From contig NZ_ANOH01000095.1 in NCBI RefSeq assembly GCF_000346505.1, positions 1 through 64,000 of the forward strand: 64,000 nt of DNA. The letters run 5' to 3'. Both the position numbers and the translations under genes were made by a program. Shown here one piece after another: positions 54,478 to 63,540 of the stretch. Source of the stretch: Aporhodopirellula sallentina SM41. Its GTDB lineage: Bacteria; Planctomycetota; Planctomycetia; Pirellulales; Pirellulaceae. Numbering within the stretch: position 1 is the first letter of the stretch; the number at the start of each line of letters is the position of its first letter. Below the pieces are notes generated by a model, which saw only the letters and a program-made list of their open reading frames with translations, was not told the origin of the DNA and made no database searches.

Positions 54478-55971
54478 ATGAATCCCATGTCTTCAATCAA
54501 CGCCTGCTCCTCGGCAATCACCGCATGTTTGCTGAGTCTCGTTCTTTCCGTGCTCATTCCCGTTGCCGCATCGGCCGAAACCACTCCGCCCAACGTGGTG
54601 TTGATTCTGGCCGATGACATGGGCACGGGAGACGTTCATGCGTTGAACCCTGACTCGAAGATTCCAACCCCGCATCTCGATCGGCTCGCCGGCGAGGGTA
54701 TGACGTACACCGACGCCCACACGCCTAGCAGCGTCTGCACACCGACACGGTATGGCTTGCTGACCGGACGCTACTGCTGGCGCACGAGACTCAAATCCGG
54801 TGTACTCAATGGTTACGGCGCCCCCTTGATGAAACCCGATCGGATCACGATCGCAGACATGCTGAAGAACGCTGGGTATCAAACGGGGATTGTTGGCAAG
54901 TGGCACCTCGGATTGGGATTCGCAAAGAACGGCAAGGAGTTCGATTTCACCCAACCGGTCAGCGACGGTGCACACACGCACGGATTCGAGTCCTCGTTCA
55001 TCATTCCTGCTTCGCTCGACTTTCCGCCATACGTCTATATCCGCGACGGAGAGCTGACGCAGTTCCCGTCGCTGCCACAACCGGCCCGCGGCTTTCCCGA
55101 GTTCCTCCGCAAAGGCGAACGGTCGCCTGATCTCGTCATGGAAAATGTTCTCGACGACATCGCTCGCGAAGCAGGCTCGTACATCACAGAACAAGCGAAA
55201 ACCGATACCCCCTTCTTTCTCTACGTGCCACTGACGGGGCCACACAAACCTGTGATTCCACACCCACGATATCGTGGCAAAACCGGCCTCGGCCCGTACG
55301 GCGACTTTGTGGTGCAAGTCGATGAAACCGTCGGCCAAATCATGCAGTCGATCGACGATGCGAAAGTCCGCGACAACACGATCGTGATCTACACCAGCGA
55401 TAACGGTTCGTTCATGCGTTGCAGCGAAGACCCCGACTTTGTTGACCATGTCGAGGATCATTCGGTTCAGGAATACCGGGCCGACCATCACCGTGCCAAC
55501 GGACCGTACCGTGGAACGAAGGCTGATATCTGGGAAGCCGGCCACCGCGTCCCGTTCTTCGTCCGTTGGCCTGACCATGTGCCTGCCGGCGAGAAATCAG
55601 CAGCAACAATTTGCCTGACCGACGTCTTCGCAACGCTCGCTGAAATCGCCGGTACCGAGGTTGACCCGAAAGCGGCCGAAGACAGCTACAGTTTCACGGC
55701 GACCTTCGACGGCAATTCGCTCGAGCGTCCCCCCGTCATCCATCACTCGGTCGGCGGCATGTTCGCGATCCGTGAAGGCAAATGGAAACTCGTTCTCGGA
55801 AACGGATCAGGTGGTCGTGAAGCTCCTCGTGGCAAGCGAGACAAACGGCCATACAAGCTCTTCGACCTCTCGACGGATATCGCGGAAACGAAAAACGTCA
55901 TCGACGATCACCCGGAAGTCGCTGATCGCCTCGAGAAAGCCTGCATGGCGATCCGCAACCAAGGCATCTAA
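54478..55971 (+). CDS. Exported sulfatase (arylsulfatase type)
   Basis: A 497-aa type I sulfatase with a signal peptide to about residue 33. The metal-binding opening N-V-V-L-I-L-A-D-D-M-G (Asp46, Asp47) and the formylglycine motif S-V-C87-T-P-T-R91 (CxPxR, Cys type, matured by a formylglycine-generating enzyme) are intact. Other family stretches are G-K-W-H-L-G, H-K-P-V-I-P-H and Y-T-S-D-N-G-S. It hydrolyses sulfate esters in the periplasm or outside the cell. Neighbouring glycosidase and esterase genes suggest algal or animal sulfated polysaccharide as substrate. It follows the cytochrome fusion by 189 bp. Confidence 0.95.
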   Translation: MNPMSSINACSSAITACLLSLVLSVLIPVAASAETTPPNVVLILADDMGTGDVHALNPDSKIPTPHLDRLAGEGMTYTDAHTPSSVCTPTRYGLLTGRYCWRTRLKSGVLNGYGAPLMKPDRITIADMLKNAGYQTGIVGKWHLGLGFAKNGKEFDFTQPVSDGAHTHGFESSFIIPASLDFPPYVYIRDGELTQFPSLPQPARGFPEFLRKGERSPDLVMENVLDDIAREAGSYITEQAKTDTPFFLYVPLTGPHKPVIPHPRYRGKTGLGPYGDFVVQVDETVGQIMQSIDDAKVRDNTIVIYTSDNGSFMRCSEDPDFVDHVEDHSVQEYRADHHRANGPYRGTKADIWEAGHRVPFFVRWPDHVPAGEKSAATICLTDVFATLAEIAGTEVDPKAAEDSYSFTATFDGNSLERPPVIHHSVGGMFAIREGKWKLVLGNGSGGREAPRGKRDKRPYKLFDLSTDIAETKNVIDDHPEVADRLEKACMAIRNQGI

Positions 55972-56105
55972 AGCGTTCTAAGAATGACGTAGCCGATGTC
56001 GCCAGACGTCGGTGGTTTGACTTGTGGCCAATCCAGTCACAGGGATCGAACAAGTCGAGCATCAAAATGGTCGCGTAGTTTACGCCAGTCCTATTTCCGC
56101 GCAGT

Positions 56106-56151
56106 GGATCTTGTGAAAGATCCTCACACAGCAGGATCTTCAGCAAGATCC
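56106..56151. repeat. Tandem gatcttg hairpins
   Basis: Two adjacent stems: ggatctt-gtg-(a)aagatcc (56106-56123) and ggatctt-cagc-aagatcc (56134-56151). Related to the hairpin at 31755-31772 and its copy near 32093. They lie between two convergent genes and could act in termination. Confidence 0.8.
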
Positions 56152-56199
56152 AATACGGCCTACAGGAAACCTCAACGCCGCGATTCGCTCACCAAAGCA

Positions 56200-57747
56200 C
56201 TACACGAGTGCCGCCTTCACCCGACCGACGAGCCCGTTGTCGCGGTCGAGCGTGCCGGGCAACAGGTAAGCCGCGTTGGCCAGATAGGCCGCCCGAAACG
56301 GTGGCGAAACCGCGTAGTAGTCCTCCAGCACGGCGCTGCTGAATTTGTAGTCGTGGGAATCGTTTCCTTTGAGAAATACCAACCTTCGCGCCGCGTTGAT
56401 CAACGCTTCCGGTTCGCCTCCCGTTGCGAGATAAGTTCGCATGTCGGCCGCGGCACTTGGACGGTCCGTTGATACGGCACGAAAAATCTCATCGACCGTC
56501 GCTGCCTGAGTCGCGTTCGATTCGTCGGTATTGGCGTGAGCATCTATTTCGATCGTCCGATCGTTTACCTTTCCGCGTGACCGCATCGATTCGCGGAAGT
56601 ACGGCAGGAACGCGGCGTTCTGCAGCAACAATTCCTTGCGGGTTTGGTCACCGTACGTGGTTCGCAACGCAAACTGCATCGCGTTGGTGGACGTCGTCGA
56701 ATGCAAGGACACGATCCCGGGTTGTTGGCCGAGCGTTTCGGACGCCGAGAGAAAGATCGCGTCGCTAATGGACTGCGTCGCTACACCATCGCGGAGCATC
56801 TTCGCGACCGCCCGCACCGAATCGGCTGGCGTCGACTCACGCAGGACAGCCAACAAATCCTGCGTCGCCGCCGCGTCGGTTCGGCCATGGTTCCAGTTCT
56901 CTCCGAGTCGGCGACTCTCTTCCTGAGTCGTGTGCCACGCCTCGTCCGCGTGTAGGTTGCTGGTCGACGGGTTGGGTTCACCGTTGTGATTGAGAATCGC
57001 GTAGGCGAGCGATCGCAGCACAGGTTCCGCGTACTGCCACCCGATGCACTGGAGAGTCCGATACGCGTTGGCGACGTAGATTGCCTTGTGACCGATGCTG
57101 CGAAAGTCGCGACATCCGTAGTGAGCCATCAGGTCGAAAACACGGTTAGCCGGTATCGACCGACACAACGCGGCAACCGCAACATCGGCCGCGTCCCCAT
57201 CCCAATGATCCATTGCGTCGCGGAACGCCTGCTCGGCACGATGCGATGGCGGAACGTTGGATTCGTCGACAGCCGACATCGTCCAATCACCCTCGCGTTC
57301 GTCCCGCGCCTGCGAAGACTTGAAGTAATCCAACGCCCAGAAAATCGGCAACCATCGGTCCGACTCCGGCGCCGCCAGACTGGCCAGATGCGCCGAGTTA
57401 ACGACCAAAACCGCATGGAATTTGAATCCGACGCTCGGACGTGGCTGCACGTTCCTGACTCCTGCGAGCAACAACGCGGCCAATACTTCGCGGTAGCTCG
57501 TGCCCGATGCGATCTTTCGAGCGAATGTCTCGATCACTTTGCTACGTTCGGTTTCCTCGAGCAAACGCACCAAGGGTTCGATGTCATCGGAAAACTGAAC
57601 CGAACCTGCCGGCAACCGCGTCTCGTCCGCTGCGACACGAGGCAACCGCGAAAGAAAACCGAATTGGTCCAACGCCAATGTTGCTCCCGCCAGACCCGCT
57701 GACCGAAGAAACGCACGTCGTTCTGGGATCCCCCGGTTTGCCAACAT
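56200..57747 (-). CDS. Exported (Tat) hypothetical protein
   Basis: A 515-aa protein with a twin-arginine signal: E-R-R-A-F-L-R-S-A-G-L-A-G-A-T-L-A-L. The mature part is mostly helical and repetitive in outline (V-L-A-A-L-L-L-A-G-V-R-N-V-Q, F-K-F-H-A-V-L-V-V-N-S-A-H-L-A, H-Y-G-C-R-D-F-R-S-I-G-H-K-A). Several conserved His residues (V-V-N-S-A-H, D-L-M-A-H-Y, S-I-G-H-K-A) could bind a metal. Tat export fits a folded cofactor protein. I do not recognise the family. It is convergent with the sulfatase gene. Confidence 0.75.
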   Translation of the reverse strand: MLANRGIPERRAFLRSAGLAGATLALDQFGFLSRLPRVAADETRLPAGSVQFSDDIEPLVRLLEETERSKVIETFARKIASGTSYREVLAALLLAGVRNVQPRPSVGFKFHAVLVVNSAHLASLAAPESDRWLPIFWALDYFKSSQARDEREGDWTMSAVDESNVPPSHRAEQAFRDAMDHWDGDAADVAVAALCRSIPANRVFDLMAHYGCRDFRSIGHKAIYVANAYRTLQCIGWQYAEPVLRSLAYAILNHNGEPNPSTSNLHADEAWHTTQEESRRLGENWNHGRTDAAATQDLLAVLRESTPADSVRAVAKMLRDGVATQSISDAIFLSASETLGQQPGIVSLHSTTSTNAMQFALRTTYGDQTRKELLLQNAAFLPYFRESMRSRGKVNDRTIEIDAHANTDESNATQAATVDEIFRAVSTDRPSAAADMRTYLATGGEPEALINAARRLVFLKGNDSHDYKFSSAVLEDYYAVSPPFRAAYLANAAYLLPGTLDRDNGLVGRVKAALV

Positions 57748-58150
57748 AACTATCCCCTTGCTTTCGCGTTTGATGTCGAATTGGTCACAGAAACACCTCT
57801 TCGTATCCTAACGCGCACGATCGCGACTCACGCAAAGTTTTTCCTTCCTCGCGAAAGATTCGCCGCCACTTTGCGCACAATGAAAACGTGCGACGTCTCA
57901 TCCAATTTGGATTGCAACCGTCTGCGTTCAACGCTCCTAAAAACGTATAACCTCCTAGATAAACCTAACGCAGCCGACTAGAACCAGTATCAAGAACCGA
58001 TCTGAAAGACTCGGCAAATTGATCCGCCAACGGGCGTTAGCCCCGACGCATTGTGTAAACCGTGGCTAACGCTGATCGGCTGTGTCGCATTCGGATCGGT
58101 TCTAAGTAGAGGTTCGATAAAACCATCAATACCAGAGTGGATACCACGCG
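57748..58150. other. Divergent intergenic region with a perfect 9-bp inverted repeat
   Basis: In this 403-bp gap gcgttagcc (58034-58042) pairs with ggctaacgc (58064-58072). The region is AT-richer than the flanks and probably holds two divergent promoters, none resolved. Confidence 0.6.
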
Positions 58151-60511
58151 ATGAAAACCGGCATTGTGCGCATCAAGTCTTATACATCCAACATGTCAGA
58201 TTACATCGCAATGCTTTATGCGCGAGCCAATGTGTTAGTAGTTTTCGGCGCACTGCTATTACTGTCCTTCTCTCAAGCCTCCGCGAGTGAAAACAAGGTT
58301 GCATGGCAGGATGAAATATCAAAACACGACTTAACATGGGACCGATTGCCAAATCGTTGGATGGAGTCTCCGTTTCTCGGCAACGGGGAACAGGGAACGA
58401 TGATGTACCAGGAGAACGAAAAGACGTTGCGATGGACGGTCGGTAACTCATCCGCGTTCGACCATCGCCCTGCCAACAAAGATGACTTCAACGAAAAAAA
58501 TGTCGAAGTTCTCAACCGCGGCCGATTGTTCATCGGACACCTGCGAGTCGAATTTCCCGCAACGCTCCGCGCCAGTTCCTCGCGTCTTTCACTTTGGAAC
58601 GCGGAATCAATCGGGCAGGTTCAATCCGAAAACGGTTCGGCATCGTGGAAGACTATCGTCCACGCCAATGCCCCGGTCATGCGATTCGAGATTGAAACGA
58701 CGGGCGATCTCTCCGGTGCAAAATTTGTTTACGTTCCCGTCGAAGCACAGAACCCTCGTGCCCTACGCAGCAAAAACCCGCGCAAGCCTGCAAACCCACC
58801 GGCGGTGCTCGACCAACTCACCGACGGAACTCAAACGGCCGTTCACAATCTCTATGCCGGCGGACAAACAGCCGTCGCGTGGAAGCAATCCGTTACAGAC
58901 AACCGCACGACGTTGTGGTTGAGCGTCCTACACTCCTTTCCCGAACTGGATGCCGTTAACCGAGCCGTCGCGGCCGTTCGAAATGCCGCTTCGAAGGACC
59001 AGGACGCGTGGACTCAGCAGCATCGTCAGTGGTGGCATGACTACTACCAACAGAGCTTCCTCGCGACCGGCGATCCGTACTGGGACGCGTTTTACTGGAT
59101 CCAGCAATACAAACTCGCGTCAGCGACACGGGCCGACAAATGGATCATCGACAACCAAGGCCCATGGTTGCACCCGACGGCGTGGAACGCGATTTGGTGG
59201 AATCTCAACGCACAGCTATCGCACAGCGGTTTTGCAACTGCGAACCGGCGTGGCATGGGAGCCGCACTGGGGCGACGCCTCGATCAATGTCGCGATCAAC
59301 TCGCGGAAAACGTCGCCCAAGAATACCGACACGATTCCTACGCGATCGGCCGAACCTCGTCGGGTTGGGACTTGGCAGGCCATGCGGGCCAGCCCGGTGA
59401 CGGCCGCCCTCCTAAAGACGGCAGCATCGGACGAGAAACCGCCAACCTTCTTTGGGCACTCCACAACGTCGACATGGAATGTCGTTACTGGCAGGACGAT
59501 GACCTTCGTGATCGAGTTCTGTATCCATTGCTCGTGCGGGCGGTCAATTACTACCGGCATTTTCTAGTCGAAGAATCCGACGGCTATCTACACCTTCCGA
59601 AAACGTACAGCCCTGAATACCGCATCGCGGAGGACTGCACGTACGACCTCGACCTGCTGCGTTGGGGCTCCGGACGGTTGCTCGAGTTGGCCGATGAAAT
59701 GAACCTCAACAAAGAGGAACAACCACTCATTTCTTACTGGACGCAGTTGCAAGAGAAACTCGTCCCGGTTCACGTCGACGAAACCGGTCGCATGATCGGC
59801 CGGGGCGTGTCACTGACCGGTCCGCATCGCCACTGGTCACACTTGTTGGCGATCTATCCCCTCCGCACGCTCGTGCCGGACTCGGCGGACAATCGCGAAC
59901 TGATCGAATTGAGTCTGGACAATTGGCACAGCCACGGAAAACGAATGGCAGGTTACTCCGTCACCGGCGGCGCGTGCATTTCCGCGATTCTCGGCGATGG
60001 CGAGCGGGCCTACGAATTCCTCAACAAACTCAAACCGTTCTTGCACCCCAACACGTTCTACACCGAAGCAGGGACCCTGCCGGTGATTGAGACACCGCTG
60101 CACGGGGCCACCACGATGCAGGAAATGTTGCTGCATCAATGGGGCGGACGCATTCGCGTCTTTCCTGCCGTGCCAAGTCGATGGGCCAACGCTCAGTTCG
60201 ACCGATTCCGTTGCGACGGAGCCTTCCTCGTCAGCGCCCAACAAAAAGACGGCGAAACACACTGGGTCGAAATCATTGCAGAAACCGGCGGCACGGTCGA
60301 TGTGCAACCGCAATTGATCGACGCGAATTGGGAGGCAGCCCAAGACGCGAGCGTAGAACCGGTGGAACCCGGTGTCTATCGACTCAAACTCGCCAAAGGA
60401 GAGAGCGTCCTGTTCTGGCCAAACGATCAGCCCAAACCCAGCCCTGAAATTCGCATCGACGACACCGAACAACCGTCGTATTCGTTCGGTGTGTCTGCGA
60501 AACGTGAATAA
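58151..60511 (+). CDS. Glycoside hydrolase, GH95-like
   Basis: A 786-aa protein with a hydrophobic signal segment (about 27-45: V-L-V-V-F-G-A-L-L-L-L-S-F). The mature N-terminus begins like GH95 enzymes (W-M-E-S-P-F-L-G-N-G-E-Q-G-T-M-M). The (alpha/alpha)6 barrel region has W-L-H-P-T-A-W-N-A-I-W-W-N-L-N, and the late part shows H-R-H-W-S-H-L-L-A-I-Y-P-L and E-M-L-L-H-Q-W-G-G-R-I-R-V-F-P-A-V-P, typical of GH95 (alpha-L-fucosidase or galactosidase). Probably a secreted exo-glycosidase acting on fucose- or galactose-containing glycans. Substrate unproven. Confidence 0.85.
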   Translation: MKTGIVRIKSYTSNMSDYIAMLYARANVLVVFGALLLLSFSQASASENKVAWQDEISKHDLTWDRLPNRWMESPFLGNGEQGTMMYQENEKTLRWTVGNSSAFDHRPANKDDFNEKNVEVLNRGRLFIGHLRVEFPATLRASSSRLSLWNAESIGQVQSENGSASWKTIVHANAPVMRFEIETTGDLSGAKFVYVPVEAQNPRALRSKNPRKPANPPAVLDQLTDGTQTAVHNLYAGGQTAVAWKQSVTDNRTTLWLSVLHSFPELDAVNRAVAAVRNAASKDQDAWTQQHRQWWHDYYQQSFLATGDPYWDAFYWIQQYKLASATRADKWIIDNQGPWLHPTAWNAIWWNLNAQLSHSGFATANRRGMGAALGRRLDQCRDQLAENVAQEYRHDSYAIGRTSSGWDLAGHAGQPGDGRPPKDGSIGRETANLLWALHNVDMECRYWQDDDLRDRVLYPLLVRAVNYYRHFLVEESDGYLHLPKTYSPEYRIAEDCTYDLDLLRWGSGRLLELADEMNLNKEEQPLISYWTQLQEKLVPVHVDETGRMIGRGVSLTGPHRHWSHLLAIYPLRTLVPDSADNRELIELSLDNWHSHGKRMAGYSVTGGACISAILGDGERAYEFLNKLKPFLHPNTFYTEAGTLPVIETPLHGATTMQEMLLHQWGGRIRVFPAVPSRWANAQFDRFRCDGAFLVSAQQKDGETHWVEIIAETGGTVDVQPQLIDANWEAAQDASVEPVEPGVYRLKLAKGESVLFWPNDQPKPSPEIRIDDTEQPSYSFGVSAKRE

Positions 60512-61143
60512 GCGGTCGAGCAACTCTGGCGTTAGATCGTGCTTCAAAATGACGTAGCGGATGCCGCAGGCTATCGCAAACAGCCCCAAAGCGGCGACGC
60601 TATGTCAGCTCAAGGCAACGCCCAGTATTCCACTGCAGCGTGGCTTTCGGGTGCAATCGTAGTGGATGACGCAAGGAATCCCCTTACGTGACTAGCGCAT
60701 CAAGGACTCGTCGCCTCGTCCACTACCCGAAAATTAAGTTGACTGAAGTACTCGGGAATGGCAACTAAACGCCCGAGCCCCAAGCCTCGAAGTGGCAGCC
60801 CTAATCGGGATGTTGCGAGTGATCCGGCTAGATTGGGGTCGCCCCGTTGAGGCTTGTTGGGAATAGGAACGCTCCGTTGGAGCGTGGCGGAATCGGGTGG
60901 TGGGTTGCCGTGATGAGAGAGTTACCTCAGCAACGGGAATGTGTTGCTATGTCCTCGAACGAGACATTCCCTCCCGGAGAATTCGAATCGGCCGGTAGGA
61001 ACCAACTCCACGTCATTCTTTAAAATTTTCTAGCAGCATTGGGCTGCAACGTTTCGGCGAATGGACCGCAGTTTGTACAGCAGCGTGTGTGACACGCTGC
61101 GATATACAAACCGCGTTACTTTTCCTAACGCGTCTTCGCGGTT
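60512..61143. other. Intergenic region with several inverted repeats
   Basis: About 630 bp between two convergent genes. gtagtgga (60659-60666) pairs with tccactac (60719-60726), and acgctcc-gtt-ggagcgt forms a stem near 60870. No convincing gene was found. Confidence 0.6.
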
Positions 61144-62634
61144 TTACTTCACCGGCCAATCGTCGGTTCGGAACGACGAAGCAGGCAGGCCTTCCTTGTT
61201 GGACAAGTTGGGCATGTCGCCGCTGCCCCAACCGTACCGGACGGAAACGGGGGCAGACACATTTTCGCTGCTGACCACGACGGTGTCGCCGTCGATGACC
61301 GCGTTTGCTTCCACGAAGTTTTGATCTTCGCCGGCGATCGTGAAGTGAGTCAACTCTTTCCCGTCTCGGGTCACCAGCCCACTGCCGATGCCAGTGAACT
61401 CGATACGAACTGAGCTTCCGTCAATTGTATGACTCTTGTAGAGCGGTCCCGAGTCAACGATGTCAGACATCCCATAGTCGCGGGCCAAGGCGAGTTTCGC
61501 GAGTCGCTCGCCGACCGGTTTCTTGGGTTTGGGGTGGATGTTGCTAACGTTGCCGATATCCATCGTGACCACCATCCCGGTCTTCGGAACGGACAACGCC
61601 ATCGTTTGAGCTTCACGCAGGAACGCCGCGCTCATGGGGTTGGTTTTGTACGCGAACGGTGCGATTTGAACGAAGTAGAACGGGAAATCACCGCGTCCCC
61701 AACGCTGACGCCAATCCTCGATCATCGCCGGGAACAGCGTGCGATACTGCACTGGATTCTTGACGTTCGATTCGCCCTGGTACCAAACCACACCTCGAAA
61801 CGCGAACGGAATCAACGGGCGGACCATACCGTTGTACAGCACACTGGGAGTGCGTTGATTGAGGCCTTTGGGCTTGGCCTGACCGCGATTGTAGGTCACT
61901 CCGGTTTTCTCAGCGATCGCAGGCAAACCGTCCAACACTTCGTTGAACTCAGGAAATTGTTTGCGAAGCACTTCGGGACTCACCCACGCCTCGGCACTCG
62001 ATCCGCCCCAGTTGCAGGAAACCAACCCGATCGGCACATCGAGTTCTTCGTACAATCGTGAACCGAAGAAGTAGCCTACCGCACTGAAGTTCAAAACCGA
62101 TTCGGGAGTGCAAACGCTCCACGCATTTTTCACGTCGTCTTGGCCTTCCAACGCGATCGTCGCGGGAATTTCACAGAACCGGATTCGTGGACGGTCCGCT
62201 TTCGCGACGTCTTCGGCAAAGTGATCGACGCCGAACCCACGCATCCGCCACTGCATGTTCGATTGACCAGAACAAATCCATACTTCGCCAACGTAAATGT
62301 CATTCCACTCGATCCGATCCCCTGCCGAGGCGATCGTCAATTGGAACGGTCCACCTGCGGATGGCGTTTGCACGGACGCCCGCCAATTTCCGGCGGCATC
62401 CGCAACGGTCGTCACGTCATCCTGCGACCAGGACACATCAATGGTCACGGTTTCGTTGGCAGCACTCTTCCCCCATATCGTGTTAGCAGTCTGCTGCTGC
62501 AAAACCATGTGATCGCCAAAGATGCCGGCCACGCTCAGGGGCTGGGTATCGGCGGCGACCACACCGGTGATGTGGGTTAAACAAAAAAGCGCACAAGCCA
62601 AGACGGCGTGCGTGACTCGGTAACGACAACGCAT
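61144..62634 (-). CDS. Sialate O-acetylesterase-like exported esterase
   Basis: A 496-aa protein with a signal peptide (A-V-L-A-C-A-L-F-C-L-T-H-I). The SASA family opening P-L-S-V-A-G-I-F-G-D-H-M-V-L-Q-Q is followed by the nucleophile region I-C-S-G-Q-S125-N-M-Q-W, then V-V-W-Y-Q-G-E-S-N and, late, V-S-N-I-H-P where the family usually has D-I-H-P. The Ser is present; the Asp beside the catalytic His appears as Asn. It would remove O-acetyl groups from sialic acid or other acetylated glycans. Near the sulfatase and GH95 genes it fits a glycan-degrading set. Confidence 0.9.
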   Translation of the reverse strand: MRCRYRVTHAVLACALFCLTHITGVVAADTQPLSVAGIFGDHMVLQQQTANTIWGKSAANETVTIDVSWSQDDVTTVADAAGNWRASVQTPSAGGPFQLTIASAGDRIEWNDIYVGEVWICSGQSNMQWRMRGFGVDHFAEDVAKADRPRIRFCEIPATIALEGQDDVKNAWSVCTPESVLNFSAVGYFFGSRLYEELDVPIGLVSCNWGGSSAEAWVSPEVLRKQFPEFNEVLDGLPAIAEKTGVTYNRGQAKPKGLNQRTPSVLYNGMVRPLIPFAFRGVVWYQGESNVKNPVQYRTLFPAMIEDWRQRWGRGDFPFYFVQIAPFAYKTNPMSAAFLREAQTMALSVPKTGMVVTMDIGNVSNIHPKPKKPVGERLAKLALARDYGMSDIVDSGPLYKSHTIDGSSVRIEFTGIGSGLVTRDGKELTHFTIAGEDQNFVEANAVIDGDTVVVSSENVSAPVSVRYGWGSGDMPNLSNKEGLPASSFRTDDWPVK

Positions 62635-63246
62635 GAACGGTTTCCTCTGCGGTGTTTCGGACTGGGAATCGGAGCAAGGGGCATCGAAAGGCGGCGCCCT
62701 CAGAGTCCCCTGGATTGAACCGGCCGGCTGCTGAATGAAACGGAACGTTCAACAAAATCGCTCCGAATTTCATCTAATCACAGCGGCCGATTCGAACGAG
62801 GCTACTCTTTCGTATTCCGCCGGGCAAGTTTGTCAGCGTCAGCAAAAAGCGTCGGCAAAACCTCCCGATTCGAAACGACGCTCCCGTTTACGCCGATGGC
62901 GTGCGCAGCGATTTGAAGGCAGAACCGGCACGGCACAATTGAGTCTTCTGGATCGCCACCACGGGCTATCAACAAGCAGCCAAAATACGGTCGAAATTCA
63001 AAACAATTTTTTCGACCGACCTCTTTTGACCGCAAATCAAACCCCACGATTGATCCCAAAACACACCGGTTCTCAGAAGCGAGCGAATATTCCAGATGCG
63101 CACAAACCTCGTTCCAGCGCAAAAGTCGATCAGCCGACACTGTCGAGGTCGAGCTCGTGTGGTGCGTCACGATCAAGAATGAGGATTCAGGGCCGTAGCG
63201 AAAACCGCCAACGGTTTGTCGATTTCATCAAGAACCAACCTACTTT

Positions 63247-63312
63247 CGTTTAACCGGTAGCCGTAGGCGACGTGCAGTGGCAAGCAGGTCGCCTTTGGCT
63301 GCCCGTTAAACG
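63247..63312. repeat. 66-bp palindromic dispersed repeat, copy 2
   Basis: cgtttaaccggtagccgtagg to ggctgcccgttaaacg, close to the reverse complement of 44125-44190. Confidence 0.85.
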
Positions 63313-63349
63313 CAATACCCTTCAATGAAGCACCGGGTTGTGGCGTTTT

Positions 63350-63416
63350 CGTTTAACCGGTAGCCGTAGGCGACGCTTGACGGAACACAACCTACCCTTC
63401 GGGCACGGGTTAAACG
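63350..63416. repeat. 66-bp palindromic dispersed repeat, copy 3
   Basis: Same left arm as 63247 (cgtttaaccggtagccgtag) with a more diverged right arm (gggcacgggttaaacg). Confidence 0.8.
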
Positions 63417-63540
63417 ACAATTGAACGGTATTGCCGTTAAACGAAGAAATCAACAGCCCGCCAAGACTTTTGGTGATTCACCAGCCATCCCGATACTTTT
63501 GGCGAGTTTCGCTACTCCTAACCGAAGTGTTCACGAATCA

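Larger units (their letters stand above)
62635..63540. other. Long intergenic region
   Basis: About 900 bp without a convincing gene. The right half carries two palindromic repeats (63247-63312 and 63350-63416) and a cgccaaga-type block. Frames on either strand translate to Arg/Ser-rich sequence. Confidence 0.5.

Noticed and set aside
62735-63253. 172-codon plus-strand frame
   Set aside because: Basic, Ser/Arg-rich translation without motifs, ending in a repeat-rich region.
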